From assembly GCA_029641185.1 (NCBI GenBank), contig JAPWGK010000005.1:1426001-1490000 (forward strand): a stretch of DNA of 64,000 nt, read 5' to 3'. Every line of letters begins with the position of its first letter. The stretch's first letter is position 1. The position numbers and the translations under genes are program-made. The notes under the pieces are model-generated. The model was not told where the DNA came from. It ran no database searches and was given only the letters and a program-made list of their open reading frames with translations. The DNA comes from Pseudofabraea citricarpa. Its lineage: Eukaryota > Ascomycota > Leotiomycetes > Helotiales > Dermateaceae. Below, one piece after another: positions 1 through 12,625 of this stretch.

Positions 1-1722
1 ACAGCAGCGGCAAAGGCCAGCTTCTGGTCTGCACGCTTCTGTCTTGGTGGAAAAGCATTGCAAACTCGGAATTGTTTCATGTCATTTTCATGAGATTGGG
101 TTGAGAATTTGACGGCGGAAGAGATGATTGCCATGGGCAGGGATCGAGCAGGGGAGCGAAGGGAAGGGCTGCATGGTTCCCCGAGATCTGCAAATGCTTG
201 TTCTTCGAGCCGGCCATCGCGCGAAGGAATGGTGCCGTCGACTAATAAATGACGCCAACACTTTTTGCTACCGAATTTCCAATCTGCTATTGTTCTGTTT
301 TGTGCCAGGGGTGTTACTAGAGTCATGAAATTGGTTTCTCGACATGAAGTTATGATTGTAGTACGGTTGCGACTTATTAAGAACGCATTATTTGAGGGTT
401 CCATGTCTTGTCTTGTCTTGTCCTGCGTTTTGGGCTTCTCTGGCGCTGGCGCTGGTGCTGGTGCTTTGATACCAAAGCAGAAACATATGGCTTGAACTTT
501 GATGGTGCTAATGCTTAAGCTCCAAGTGTGCTCACCCTTGTAACATGAACTCTCTTTTTTATTTTGCCCCCAAATGGCTGTTCTCCTCGCTTCATCTCGA
601 CAAACAGCAAATCAGCTCCCGAGCAAGCTCTCCGTCCACGAGTCAACAGAACATGCAGAGTGCCATCCGCCGTCGCGCATGCCTTTCTTCATGCTCCGCT
701 GATTGGGCTCTCGTGGACGAGTAAACCACTTGCGAATTTATGGGTCCAATATCTTTTTCTTCTCTTTCACTCGGAGCCTTGCCTTACAAGGGTACCTATC
801 AACATGGAATCATTCTCATTACTGCTGCTCGGCAAATACTGTATGCGTCAGAGCTCTATCACAAATGCAGCATGACGAAAATTTGTGGTATCTTTTTCGC
901 TCCCATCAGACACTATTACTCCATATGCCGGTACTTGCTCTTGAGATTCGGTACTCGGCTACACTATTATTCAGTCGACGTGTGAGCGTGACGCCGAGAA
1001 GTGGCTCGAACTACAGTCTGGAAAGCTCGGATGAGAGTTCTCCCCAACATAGTCCAAACATCATAGATCGCTTCACTGACGAACATAGACAGAATGAAAG
1101 GTCTGGCCGCAGTTTTGGCAACCCCTGGAAACAAGGCGTCTTCATCAAGTCCAGTTACAGGGCTTCCAAGGCAAACCAAAGCGGTGGAGAAGTACAGTAC
1201 TTCACTAAATTGCTTGTTACTGCTAGTGGCATATCCAATACAAGCCTTGTACTTATGCAGCAGGACAAGCAGGCGTATGGAGCTTTTTTTGCATGTACCA
1301 GCCACTGACGCCCGCCGAAACGGTCAAGCAGGAGGTATCAAGCGACAAACGTCACGACTCGTCCAGGGGGGGGGGGGACGGGATCGTGCAAGAGGCAAGC
1401 AAGCATGCAGACGCCAGTGGAGCGCACAGTGCAGAGTAAACAATCGTCCGACGAACTGATTCCCAGGACTTCCCTCCCATAAAGAGACCCAAACGTTCCC
1501 CCCCACCACTAGAATACAGCTCTCCCTTGCCTTCTGTTCCTCCCATCTTTTTCAATCAAATACTCGCCTCGATCCTCTTCTAGAAGGCAGAGCTGCTGCG
1601 AACAACCATCTACATAGTGTCTTTGTGTTTTTATTTTTTAATATACCAGATACCAATATCCTCTTTTTGCCTTTGCTTTCTTTTTTGATACCCCATACCG
1701 ATACCCCATACTCAGTGTCAAC
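1..1722. other. Intergenic region upstream of the opsin gene
   Basis: I see no convincing gene here. The open frames overlap on both strands, have protein composition unlike real proteins and do not join across splice sites. A run of 12 G residues lies at 1366-1377. The last 250 bases before the opsin start are rich in C and T, as fungal promoters and leaders often are. Confidence 0.6.
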
Positions 1723-2923
1723 ATGTCTTCTTTTCTCGAGGCGAGAGGCAATGCCTTGGAGGCGAATCCTAATAGGTTCTCCTACGTGAGTTAATACCCA
1801 ACATGAGGAATCCTAGTTAAGGTTATAGATTTATATACTGACTGAGAACCAATAGCCTGCTGCCTCGAATATCAATATCACCACTCGTGGTTCCGATTTC
1901 TACTGGGCCATCACGGCCGTCATGGGAATCTCTGCTCTGATCTTCATGGGATTGAGCTTCAGAGTCCACCGCTCTAAGCGAATCTTCCACTACATCACTT
2001 CTGTCATCTGCCTCGTTGCATGTATCGCCTATTTCACCATGGCGTCCAACTTGGGCTATGCCGCCATCGAAGTCGAGTTCCGCCGTAACGATCCCAAAGT
2101 CCGGGGCCAATACCGCGAGGTCTTCTACGTGCGATACATCGACTGGTTTGTGACCACTCCAGTAAGTCCTCCCAACCCAGCGAACCAAAACATATGCCGA
2201 TACCGTCGCTAATTCCTGCCCAGCTTCTGCTCCTAGATCTCCTCCTCACAGCCGGTCTGCCGTGGCCGACGGTCCTGTACACGGTGCTCATCGATATCAT
2301 CATGATCATCACCGGCCTCGTGGGCGCCCTCGTCGCATCGTCTTATAAATGGGGCTACTTCGTCTTCGCCCAGCTGTCGCTCTTCTTCATCGCTTACCAA
2401 GTCGTCATCGTCGGACGCGCACACGCCCGCGCTCTCGGGACGAGCAAAGTCTACATGGCATGTGGCGCCTGGACCATCTTCCTGTGGTTCTGCTACCCGA
2501 TCGCCTGGGGTCTGAGCGAGGGAGGGAACATCATCGCGCCCGATTCCGAGGCTGTCTTCTACGGCGTATTGGATTTCCTCGCTAAGCCCATTTTTGGTGC
2601 TCTCCTCTTGGTACGCACCTCCCCCTCCCTTTTCCCCTTTTGATATTTGGTTTCTTGGGGTTTTTTTGTGTATTAATTTGTTTTCATCGTTGTAGTGGGG
2701 TCACCGAAACATCGACCCAGCAACCCTTGGCCTCCATATCCGTGATTATGACGAGAAGCCAATCCGTAGAGCTCTCGGCGCTCACAAGGAAGGCCATCAT
2801 GCCGACAATGGCGTTACGACTGGTGCGGCCACGGGCTATGATGGAGGAGCGGCCCCAGCGACGACGACGGCTGCCGGTACTACGGGTGTCACTGGCACTC
2901 ATGCCAATACCAGCGCGGTCTAA
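1723..2923 (+). CDS. Microbial-type (fungal) rhodopsin, likely light-driven proton pump
   Basis: Four exons (1723-1785, 1856-2161, 2224-2610, 2696-2923) join in frame to give 327 aa with seven membrane helices. Aligned by eye to bacteriorhodopsin (BR), helix C reads RYIDWFVTTPLLLLD: R114 (BR R82), D117 (BR D85, proton acceptor) and D128 (BR D96, proton donor), with the same 11-residue spacing. The stretch from SEGG to the retinal lysine is 24 residues as in BR, so E222, E232, D240 and K244 match BR E194, E204, D212 and K216. K244 sits in LDFLAKPIFG. It is therefore a retinal-binding opsin of the pumping CarO/Leptosphaeria type, not a lysine-less opsin-related (Hsp30/Yro2-like) protein. The C-terminal ~50 residues are Ala/Gly/Thr-rich and cytoplasmic. 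The start is the first ATG after a CT-rich leader. Pump activity is inferred from the residues. Confidence 0.95.
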
Positions 2924-4370
2924 TTGAATGGCTGCTCGACCAAACCCAATACCCCAGACCGCACACCTCGCTGAAAATCCTACGCGTCCCCCTTATATAA
3001 GAAAATGTCTCTATCTCCTTGCCTATTTTTGTTTTTATCTTAATTACTAGTACCAATGTATCAGAAGAAAAAAATGAAAATAGAGGACTTTATTCTTTCT
3101 CCTCACCTCTCTCTACTATTGCTGTCTGTTCTTGTTTCTGCTTAATACTCGCCGGTCTTTGGGTGGTGGCTTTAATGTATTTTCGAAAGCCTACGGGCTT
3201 GTAGGCACGTACAGTTATATCAGATAATATAATACTCATCTCTCAATGTCTCAAACTCCACCTCTTCGTACATGAGTTTTTGATTCGGGATCTGAGATTA
3301 GCAAACTGCTTTCTGACAGTATTTCATTACAATGACATCATCGGAACCGAGAAAGGCCCTCGCCGTGGATGCTATTTTAGGGTTCAACTAGAGATCTCTT
3401 TAATAGTCTATTTTGATAGGATAGGTAGTTATCTATCTATGAATTGCTTCGTGGCTATCCTTTTGCTCGCCGGAGAGACATTCGGCGCACAAGGTCTACA
3501 CGGATCGGAAAACCCCTTGATTCTAAATATCTTGTTAGCTCTAATACTTGGACCGATAAATGTTGTACCCGCCAGCGAGCAGAAGGACAGCTGTCAAGAA
3601 AGGATTGAAGAGCCGCCGTCGATTCCTTCTAAGAGAGCAAAAAGCGATAGTCTGAACGGGATTTTCTTTTCCCGAGGTAGAATTAGATATAATTACCATG
3701 CCATTGCCAGGCTATCTTCCGTTGTTAGTATATGTTTTGTTGTTATTATAAAAGGAATATTCTTAAGGCGACTTTGTTATAATTAATATAGTGTCGATAC
3801 ACCTGTACTGCCAGTGCAGTAAGGTGATCGAGGGGTTATTACCTAGGACTCCACGCAGAGTCAGTGCGATTCACTGGATATGCGTATTGAGTCAGGTTGG
3901 TAATGGTTGTTATATTCTAAGAGGAGGATCGTAAGGATCGTGATATTATACAGGTGGAAGTGGATTCACCGGGTCCAGTCGGATGGTGTGTCACGTGATT
4001 ATATCACATGATACTACCAACAGATAGTTACACAAGCTCGTGGATCCACTTCCTCCCACTGTCTCGTCACTATTGTAGTATACATTGGGCAATCAAATCA
4101 TAGCCAATTGAAAAGCACGCAGAAGCATAGAGCAGAAGCAACGTGATAACTCGTTTCGTTTTTGTTTTTCCCATGAATGCACATACCAAGAAGTAAAAAA
4201 AAAAAAAAGCCTCCTCATTTACGGATTCTTTTAATCCAATCCAATCCAATCTAATCCAGAACCCCCTTCCTTCATATCAACATCCCCATACCCCTCATCC
4301 GCCTAGAACAGAACAAAAGAAACACCCCAGAAAATGCAATAAACCCGAAAAGAAGATACAGATTCTTTAT
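2924..4370. other. Intergenic region between convergent opsin and chitinase genes
   Basis: This holds the 3' ends of two convergent genes and one solo-LTR-like repeat (3792-4022, listed separately). An open frame at 3280-3786 is AT-rich with no recognisable domain and I do not call it a gene. An A-run lies at about 4195-4208. Confidence 0.6.
3792..4022. repeat. Degenerate solo LTR, copy A
   Basis: This 231-bp element begins TGTCGATACA and ends CCAACA, giving the TG...CA ends typical of LTRs. The flanks are TATAG (3787-3791) and GATAG (4023-4027), a 4-of-5 match to a 5-bp target duplication. It shares its start, an internal GGTGATCGAGGG core and its end (ACATGATA...AACA) with the element at 54490-54703. 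No internal retrotransposon genes are present. The copies have diverged a lot, so the insertions look old. The strand is arbitrary. Confidence 0.6.
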
Positions 4371-7300
4371 TTAAATCATCATCATCATACCCACGGCAGC
4401 AATGGCAAGAACAGCAACGCTCACTCCGCTACCTCTGTTTCCGGCACCGGTAAAGGTGATAGGCGACGAGGCAGCTGGAAGAGAAACAGTGCTCTCAGGA
4501 GAGTCCTCACTCTTGACATTGGTCACCTCAGCAACAGCAGTGGGCTTGATTGTCACGAAGCTAATGCTTGGTAGTTCAATCGATGAAATAGTGTAGACAC
4601 CTGTTCCGGAAGGCTTGACGATGGAACTAGCTCCACCGGTGGGATATGGTGCCGAAGGAGTAGGAGCCACAGCCAAAGTAGACTTCTGGATTTTGATAGT
4701 CACGTAGCTTGTCAGGGTGCTGCTCAAAGTCGTGGTCTCGTGGTCGGTGGAATAGGTTACTGCTTCAGTGCTGCTGGACTCAATGAAAGCGCCGCCAGGA
4801 ACGGTGGTTGGCTTGGCTTCTGGTGCAGTAGTTGGGGCAGGAGTCTCGGCAGTTACGGGGCAGACAGTCGTGTAATCGACGACGATCTCGGTGGTGACTT
4901 GGCCGATCTTTCCTGGGCAATCTGTCACGCTGGGTGCGCATGCCGTGATGGTGTAGACTGAGGTTGCATAGACTGTTGAGGTGGTGTACTCAGTAGGAGC
5001 TGGAGTCACGGTTGCTTGGACCTGTGTCTCGGTTACTGGGCAGACGGTCGTGTAAAGATCGATTGTCTTGGTTGTTACTGAACCGATAGGGCAGTTGGTC
5101 ACTTCAGGAGCGCAAGAAGTGATTGTAATGACTTGAGTGGTCTTTACTGTTGATGTAGTGAACTCGGTAGTAGATTCGGGTACTGGAGCAGGTGTTGTCA
5201 AAGGTGCTGGCGTGGTAATTGCACCGGAAGAGCTTTCGGTCTCAGATACTGGGCAAATGGTAGTGTAGAGATCAACGGTCTTGGTGGTGACGGATCCGAC
5301 AGGGCAGTTGGTCACAGTTGCGGCACAGCTTGTGATAGTGTAGGTCTGGGTCTCGCGAACAGTGGATGTTGTGTATGATACATCGCCTGTGGTTGTTGGA
5401 GACGAGTCTTCGGAAGTCACTGGTGCTGAAGTCAAAGGTGTGGAGGTCGGGTATGCAGAAGAGATTTCTGTGGATGAACTTGGGTAAGAGTCTGAAGTGG
5501 TTTCAGACTCAACACTTGAAGTTGGGTAGCTTGAATCAGATGTTGAAGATGGGGAAGATTCAGAAGTGATTGAAGTGCTGTTCGAGTATGGAGGAAGAGT
5601 AACAAAAGTGCTTGTAGAGATGCTTGTAGAAGCAATTGTAGAGGCACTTGTGGAAATGGTAGCAGATCCAGTACTGTTATAGTAAACCGAGCTTGATGCT
5701 GCTTCAGCTGTGCTGGAGCTAGCTGCTGCGCTTGTTGAAGGATATGACTCCTCGCTGGTGGTTGAACTAGCTGTTTCGCTGGTCGAAGAGCTAGCAGCTT
5801 CTGTTGACGAAGGTGAAGACTCGCTTGTTGATGAAGAGGCAGCTTCACTTGTTGACGAAGCAGACTCACTTGTAGAGGAGCTGGTAGCTTCACTTGTCGT
5901 GGAAGTAGCAGATTCAGTTGTTGATGGGTATGAGACTTCACTGGTAGTAGAACTGGCCGCCTCACTTGTGCTGGAACTGGTTGACTCGATTGTCGAAGAG
6001 CTGGAAGCCTCGCTTGTAGTTGAACTGGCTACTTCACTTGTGCTGGAGCTAGCAGAATCAGTAGTAGAACTAGCCGCCTCGCTGGTGGATGAGCTGGATA
6101 ATTCGCTGGTACTTGATGCCTCACTGGTCGAGGAGCTGGACAATTCGCTAGTAGTCGAGCTACTTGATACCTCGCTGGTAGTGGAGCTAGCAGCTTCACT
6201 AGTTGTGCTGCTAGAAAGATCACTTGAGGTCGAAGTAGTCGCCGCTTCTGAGGTAGTAGAAGATGAAGCAGCCGAAGTAGAAGTTGCAATGCTGCTTGAT
6301 GAAGTGGAACTGGAAAGTGGGCCGCATTGATAAACTAAGGACAAAAGTTAGTATCTTCTCTCCAACATACTGACTGGTGTCAAACTTACTATCAAGAACA
6401 GCAGATCCTCCACAGAACTCGCCAGCATTACCACCACAGGTCAATTCGCACTGGGAAGCAGAGACTTGCTGTGGTGCAATACCGTCAGTTCCAGCGGTGA
6501 ACTCTCCTCCACAATAACACTCTCCCTTGTATTCAACACCGAAAAGAGTGTATCCTGAGCACTTCTCGGCACAGAGCTCAACAGTCATAAGATCATAATC
6601 GATGAATGTAGCTCCCGACAATGCGCGGGCACCTAGTGGCTCTGCATAGCAACCGATATATTCACATTCGCCAACAGACTCGACTGTTGTAGGAGTTGCA
6701 GTAGGAGCTTCTGAAGTGGTGGTTGCTGCTGATGTAGTGGTAGTTGCAGAAGAACTAGAAGAGGTCGAGGTAGTGCTGGTAGAAGAACTGCTCGTGGTTG
6801 AGGAAACGGGTGGGTCAGCCTCAAGGAGGTATGACTTAATCAAGTCGTAATAAGTCTCTCTATTGAAGGTATTACCTTCAGCTGCAGTAGCCTCCCATAG
6901 CATAACACCTCCAAACTTGTCCTTGCTGTGGAAAGCAGAAATCAAGTTCTTAGCCTCCTGTGGCAGAAGATAATCGACAGTGGATGCTGCAGACGTAGAT
7001 GCTGAAAGACCAACATAAATCTGAGCACCTGAGCTAGCACCAGTGCTGAGAAAGTCTACCCAGTTCTCGGAGGAAGTGCTATCACTATCGAAGTTGAACC
7101 CTGCGGTGTTGGCTTCGCCAGTGACACCATAGACAGTGTTTGCATTTGCCCATGAACGTGCAGAGCAGGAGGGGTTATTGTAAAACTGGATAAAGAGGAT
7201 ATCGAATGCAGCCTTGGTAATAAGATCGCCCATGTTCTTTTCTGGAAGTGGGCATTGTGGTGCACCAGATATGATATATTTCTTGCTCGGATTTTCTGTG

Positions 7301-8042
7301 AAATGCTCACGGAGTCTGTTGATCAGAGCAACATAACCCTCGGCATTATCTGGTAAAAGTTAGTCTTATAATCCTTCAATGGTATACATCTGAGAAGATC
7401 AAATGACTGTTCTTCAATTTCAAATAGTTGCTTCTGATGTAAGAAGCATTTCCTTATTGGCCGTTATAACTTACCAGTAGGTGCGAGCTCAATATCGAAA
7501 TCGAAGCCATCAATATCAATAGTAGTACCATCTGCGTTGAATCTACCTCCATCAAAGGGACGGATTCCTCCAGCAGCAACATATTCGGCATTAACTGGTC
7601 CATATGCAGACCATAGATAATCGGCAAAATCTATACCAGCTTGAGCACCAGTAAGTTGGTATGATTTGGCGTCTCCACCGAGAGATAGTAAAACCTTCTT
7701 TCCTAACTTTTGGCATACTGGAATACCTTCGGTAACATTTGGACATGACTGGTATAATTCTGTTCCATCATATAATGGAGCACCCCAACAAGCATTTCCG
7801 AAGTTCTCGGCCGGGACGGCAGGGTTGGTGTTTCCCGTCTGTTGCGGAAACTTGTTGATGAATCCAATAGGAATTATATCGATCGAAGTCTGTTGGCAGT
7901 AGTGGGCAAGCGACAGTTGATCTGGTCCTTGGCCCCAGTATACTGCCAGATTTGCTTCGGAACTTGGATCGTAAGTGGCGACAGAGGAGCCGAAGAGAGA
8001 GAACGCAGCAGCTGCTGCTGCAAGAGATTTGGTGGAAAACAT
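4371..8042 (-). CDS. GPI-anchored class III GH18 chitinase with WSC domain
   Basis: Three exons on the minus strand (7475-8042, 6390-7349, 4371-6334) join in phase to give 1163 aa. The start at 8042 is chosen because it opens directly on a signal peptide (MFSTKSLAAAAAAF, cleaved near ATYDP); an in-frame ATG nine codons upstream is less suitable. Residues about 25-330 are a GH18 class III chitinase with the catalytic motif D178-GFDFDI-E185, so the acid/base residue is intact. After a short Ser/Thr linker comes a WSC carbohydrate-binding domain (about 415-512; CEYIGCYAE to GGNAGEFCGGSA). Then about 600 residues of Ser/Thr-rich stalk contain long SSST/TSEA repeats and three copies of a Cys-bearing unit of the form ITSCA..VTNCP.GSVTTKT. 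The C-terminus is a hydrophobic tail after GAGNRGSG, as in GPI signals. It probably acts at the cell wall on chitin during remodelling or separation. Function is inferred from the domains. Confidence 0.95.
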
Positions 8043-10277
8043 TATATAACTCGAGACACAATTATGCAATTATATGGACGAAAAAAGATTGTGGTATGGC
8101 CGAGGCCGGTAAAGATTGTGATGAAGACTCGATTGTCAACGAAAGGACGCAAACAAACGTTTGCACGGCACCAAGTTACCTGAAAGGCAAAGAACGTGAA
8201 GACGTTATTGATGATGTCGGTGGAGAGAAAAGAAAAAGAGGAAACGGAGGATAAGAGGGGGAGACTTCATTTTACCAATGCAGCCTAGCCATGGCCATCT
8301 GATTATTTTCTGGGCCCATGGAGAGAGCGGTGCCTGGCTAACAGCGGAATAGGTGGTCTGCTGCTAGACACGGGCTGGGTGAGGTTCATGATGGCGCACA
8401 GAATGGGTCGTAAGAGGACTCGGTAACAATGGCCATGAACTTGGAGGCGCCTGCGTGAGGCACAGCGGCTTGGTGGGGATGTCTCCCAGCCTTAAAGTCC
8501 CCATATTAACACTGCTTTGACCATTCAGCATTCGAGAATAGGGGAGTATTCTACCACGCCACTGCAGCCGAGACGTTAGTCCGACGATTTCATGCTTAAA
8601 AACCATGGAAAATTGGAAAGGTCCCATTCAGATCCTCCATATATAGACAATTGGTCTAGAAGCAGGGTCGCCAGGAAAATTTACCCTGCTGTGATCCTTC
8701 AGATGCCTAAATGTAAGATCGGGCCAGAGTCTCTCCATGAAGACAGTGCTTACTGCATCATTTCTAGAGCAGCAGGCGGCGGCGGCGGAAGCAACCTTTC
8801 AAGCCGGGTTCTTCTTCAAAAGAGGATACAGGAGAGATCTTCACACCGAAGAGTGGATTGGCCCCACGTGCAAAGAGTCCCGTACAGTCAATTCACCGAG
8901 CCGCAAAAATTGGGCTCTCGCAATTCAAAGGAGGAAAAGGCAGTGATGATTGGAGCATGAAGTGGACGTGGTATGGAGTATTGATGGCAGCCTGAAAAGC
9001 TGGGAAATTTGGTAGATGAAAAGGGGGTCGCCTCGGAGCACTTTGGTCGGTTCCTGACTAGATGCACTAGCCATGATATTTAGCCGACCAATCACTACCC
9101 ATCTGTCCCTGACCGTCTTACCGCCGCGGGATTTATGGCCATGCTAAGCTTTCATATCCGAGATTGCGGACCTTCAACAACATCGAAAAGGAGCATCATC
9201 CACGATGAGGGCTTGCGAAAATCTGGGGATTGACACTACCAGCACAGATCATCCTGATGACAGAGATCTGCGTCTCGACTCCGAAAGGATTTTGCTCGGG
9301 AACATTTCAGAATTCGATGTCAGAAGTGCATTCATAGCTCATTGATACTAGTCGCCAGCCAGATATCAAATGATCAATATTCACTTCTTTTACCCGACAT
9401 TCGCAGCATAAATACGAGGCCGTTCTTGGTTTGTGGAAGGCATCCATCGCTTACTAACTCAACGTTTGACCAAGCCAGTAGTGCTCCCTTTCATTTAACT
9501 TGTCGCTAGCTTTCATGCTTCCGATCAAATACAGAATCAGAACTACGGACACAAGGCGTATCGCATATCACGTAATTGTATCATCGTTGGTCAATCACAC
9601 CGAGAAAAGCCAACATCACGTGATATGCGTACCGACTCCTCAATTGGCTACCAAGCACTTGTCTTGTATTAAAAATGATATTCTATGTACTCATTTGCCC
9701 GGTTTTGAACGAGCACAATCATTGCTGACTGGACAGAAGTTCAAGGATACTATTTAGCAAATACTTACTTGGAAAAAGGTCCCAGGAGACAATGTAACAG
9801 TACAGACTTGACCACACCTTTCAGTAAACATATTCTTTGTTTGATGTCTCTTTATTGAGATCTTTGGCCTGTGTTTCGTTCCAAATCTATCGAAATCTCA
9901 ACTGTGGCTTTTGTTCTGAAAATAACAGTGCCTTAGAACTAACAGTCGCGAAAGTGATGATTGTGACTAGAATTGAGAGTAGTGCCTAATCATTTTATGT
10001 TCAGTATGTCTTTAAGCACTACAAGTATGATAGAGGAATACTATAGTATTAATGAATTTAATATTAAGTCAAAGTAACATTTGGTGTATTTGCAACATAA
10101 TTAATACGTTAATCTGAGTTGAAAGAACAAGATTTTAAAGCAAGATTCATTAAAATAACTTGATTAAAAAAGCATAAACAAAGTTTAAAAATTTCCAATT
10201 TAATAAGAAATACTTACGAGAGCAGATAAATTAATTCCATCCAGAGATCCATGCCCAAAATTACAATGCAATATTCA
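8043..10277. other. 2.2-kb intergenic region
   Basis: No gene is recognised. The short open frames here have no domain and do not splice together. The part next to 8042 should contain the chitinase promoter. One inverted repeat with a CACGTG core is listed separately. From about 9950 onward the sequence becomes markedly AT-rich. Confidence 0.5.
9562..9629. repeat. 12-bp inverted repeat with CACGTG core
   Basis: The arms CGCATATCACGT (9562-9573) and ACGTGATATGCG (9618-9629) are perfect reverse complements separated by 44 bp. The right arm overlaps a CACGTG hexamer at 9617-9622, the E-box bound by fungal bHLH factors. It lies between genes, about 1.5 kb upstream of the chitinase start. It could be a paired binding site or the ends of a small decayed element. 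Confidence 0.5.
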
Positions 10278-11406
10278 TTAAAACCCAATCATTTCAATCC
10301 ACTCCTCCAAAGCCGCCAGTGCCCAATATTCTCTCCACTTGTGCATAACCCTCGTACCGGCCCAGCAACGTTCCCAATCCCTCCCAATCTCAACTCCTGT
10401 ATTATACAAGCAACATGCTTCATAATACCAAGCGTTCCCCCGGTTGTGAACAGGAGGAACTGTACAGTCTGGAAACCTCAAACCCAAATGAATACAAAGA
10501 TCCACATAATCTGCCCTCCTCTCTTGAAACTCCCACTGAGCGAACCCAAAAGAGTCACCGTAGATATCTCGCCTGAGATATAACGCGGTGGGCTGATAGA
10601 TAACTCGGTATTGTGAGCCCATCCAAGGTGTGAGGAAATCTGGATGCTCAGCATCCCAGAGTTTGTAGACTCTGATCGGTGCAGGGTGATTCCTCTTCAA
10701 TAGAGCATAAAACTTGGGACTCGAAAGTGCGAGGGCTAACATATCCAATTCTCCTTTGTAGCTGCCGAAGCGCAGCTCTCCGTAGATATGATTCACAAGT
10801 TCTGGTGGCAGATCAAGGATGGTAAGAGCCCTTGACCTTTGTTGATGCTCATTGTCTGCAGCTGAAAAACATTAGCTGCCTGAAAAGATAGAGATTTGAT
10901 AGAAGCTTACCACGTTTAACAAGTGAGGTTGATTTCCCCTTGTTTGCATCCTGGCTGTGCCTCTGAGTGAATCTGGACCCCTTGTTGAACTCTGCGCACT
11001 CGCTTAACTTTACGCGTTCGCTTGATCTGAGCAGTGAGACGAATGACCTGCTGCGCGATTGGAGTCTATCAGTCACGGTGAGGTAGATATAGCCTGTCAT
11101 AGTATCAATGATCGAGTATCCAGAGCCTTGAAATGTGATCATGAGACTTGACGGCAGCGGTATGCCTTGGTTCTTGAAGGATACTTCGGCTGGGAAGACT
11201 TTCCTGAGAAGAGAGTTCAAGTAATAAGTCTCTTGTAGGAGACATAATGTCCTTCGTAGCTTAGGTGGCATTGTTCTTAGTGTGTAAGTAAGAAGATAGG
11301 GGTACCCAGAGCTAGCTAAATAGACCCAAGAATTACGGAAGCCGAGAAGCGAAACAGGCGTGAAATGCAGTTCATATGCGTGAATCACAAAGGTGAAGAT
11401 CTTCAT
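10278..11406 (-). CDS. F-box-like protein of unknown function
   Basis: Two minus-strand exons (10911-11406, 10278-10861) join across an intron with a GTAAGC donor and a TTTTTCAG acceptor, giving up to 359 aa. The second exon begins near a short F-box-like motif (LTILDLPPELVNHIYGEL), followed by a Trp/Tyr-rich region typical of fungal F-box-like orphans whose C-terminal half has no named domain. F-box proteins usually bring substrates to SCF ubiquitin ligases, but the motif alone does not prove this. The N-terminal half (before about residue 150) looks less protein-like, so the true start may be a later ATG (for example the one beginning MPPKLRR) and another exon may be missed. Confidence is good for the second exon and low for the start. 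Confidence 0.6.
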
Positions 11407-12625
11407 TGGAGCCTAGGACATAATATTGCAGATCATGAATAGTGCACTACAGGTGCTGTAGAATACTTAGTAGAATTTATTTTATAAATTAAATTTTTCT
11501 AAACTATATCTATTTGAACTTTTCAACTAGAAGAATTTATCATTCAATATAACTCGGATGAGTACTGGCAGTTTCGAATAATTCCACAATTGAATGTTAC
11601 CAGCTTCCCTTCCCATGTAATGCTGCCAAAAATATCTTAATTATAGTAACATTGGTGATTAAATATCATGGAAATTAAATAGGTAAACCCTGCTTCACCT
11701 CTTTTTGTTTACCCCTTCTCAATTATTACTTAGCACCTTTCAAGTTGAAAAATCTGAGGGCCGAAATAGTTACGGAAAATGAATAACCCGCTTGTCTCGA
11801 ATTTGTACAAAATGAAATACAAGAATTGTTATAACAGTAAGTATTGACATGATAATGACAAGATATAAAAAATTACAACGTGCAGAAGTATGACAAATGA
11901 AAACAAAGGTAACAAGAGGCTGCCATATGACAGGATCAAAAATACCGCAAAATCAATTTCTAGATCTATCAAAATCAATCTCCCCGCTTGATTTAAATGC
12001 AGCCTCGCATGGGTCATGTTTGAATATCTATGACTCAATGCTGCTTATTAGAGACTAAAGATCATATGATTCATACCTCATTTCGAGGATGATTTCTTTT
12101 GATCCGAAGTGAGAGTGGGATAGAGGTTGGGTGTGGATGTATGATGGTATTAGGAAGCAACAAGTTTAGAATAATGAAAGATTGAAGCAAGTCATGGAAC
12201 CCACCGACCAGGAACAAAGAAACGAATACAAGACGACAACCACTGCAACCTATCAATTTCCAATATGCCTTCCCTTGAGCTATTTTTGCGAGAGATCTCC
12301 TAGAATTTATATTCCTTGTTCTTAAAGTATCATAGCATTGGTCCTGGGGAGAGCCAATTACAACTTATATCAGGATAAACTGTCGCCAGTACTGCATTAA
12401 TTTCCATGCTGATTCTAGGGATTGCAAATCTTTGATGAACTAAAGTTAGGTCTTAATCTCACTGCTCAGGTAGCTATTTACGCTGTTACTTATTTGGTGG
12501 AAAAACGGTCAATACCATTTTAGATCACAAGTCAATTTTTTTGAACTCAATAATTTCTTCTGGATTTAAGTACCTCGTAACTTTCCTGAAACTGAATCTC
12601 CTGTGGAAATTTACTCCGGAATGTT
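11407..12625. other. AT-rich intergenic region
   Basis: I see no gene. The sequence is AT-rich with frequent stops on both strands. The few open frames are short, Leu/Ile-rich and probably chance. Confidence 0.5.

Noticed and set aside
967..1308. Overlapping open frames of 112 and 201 codons on opposite strands
   Set aside because: Neither has a domain, signal or splice structure, and both have chance-like composition.
3280..3786. 168-codon plus-strand frame next to the solo LTR
   Set aside because: AT-rich, no domain, no promoter features. It might be a relic of the element but gives no recognisable transposon protein.
5710..6330. 206-codon plus-strand frame rich in Val, Glu and Leu
   Set aside because: It is the shadow of the Ser/Thr repeat stalk of the chitinase on the other strand.
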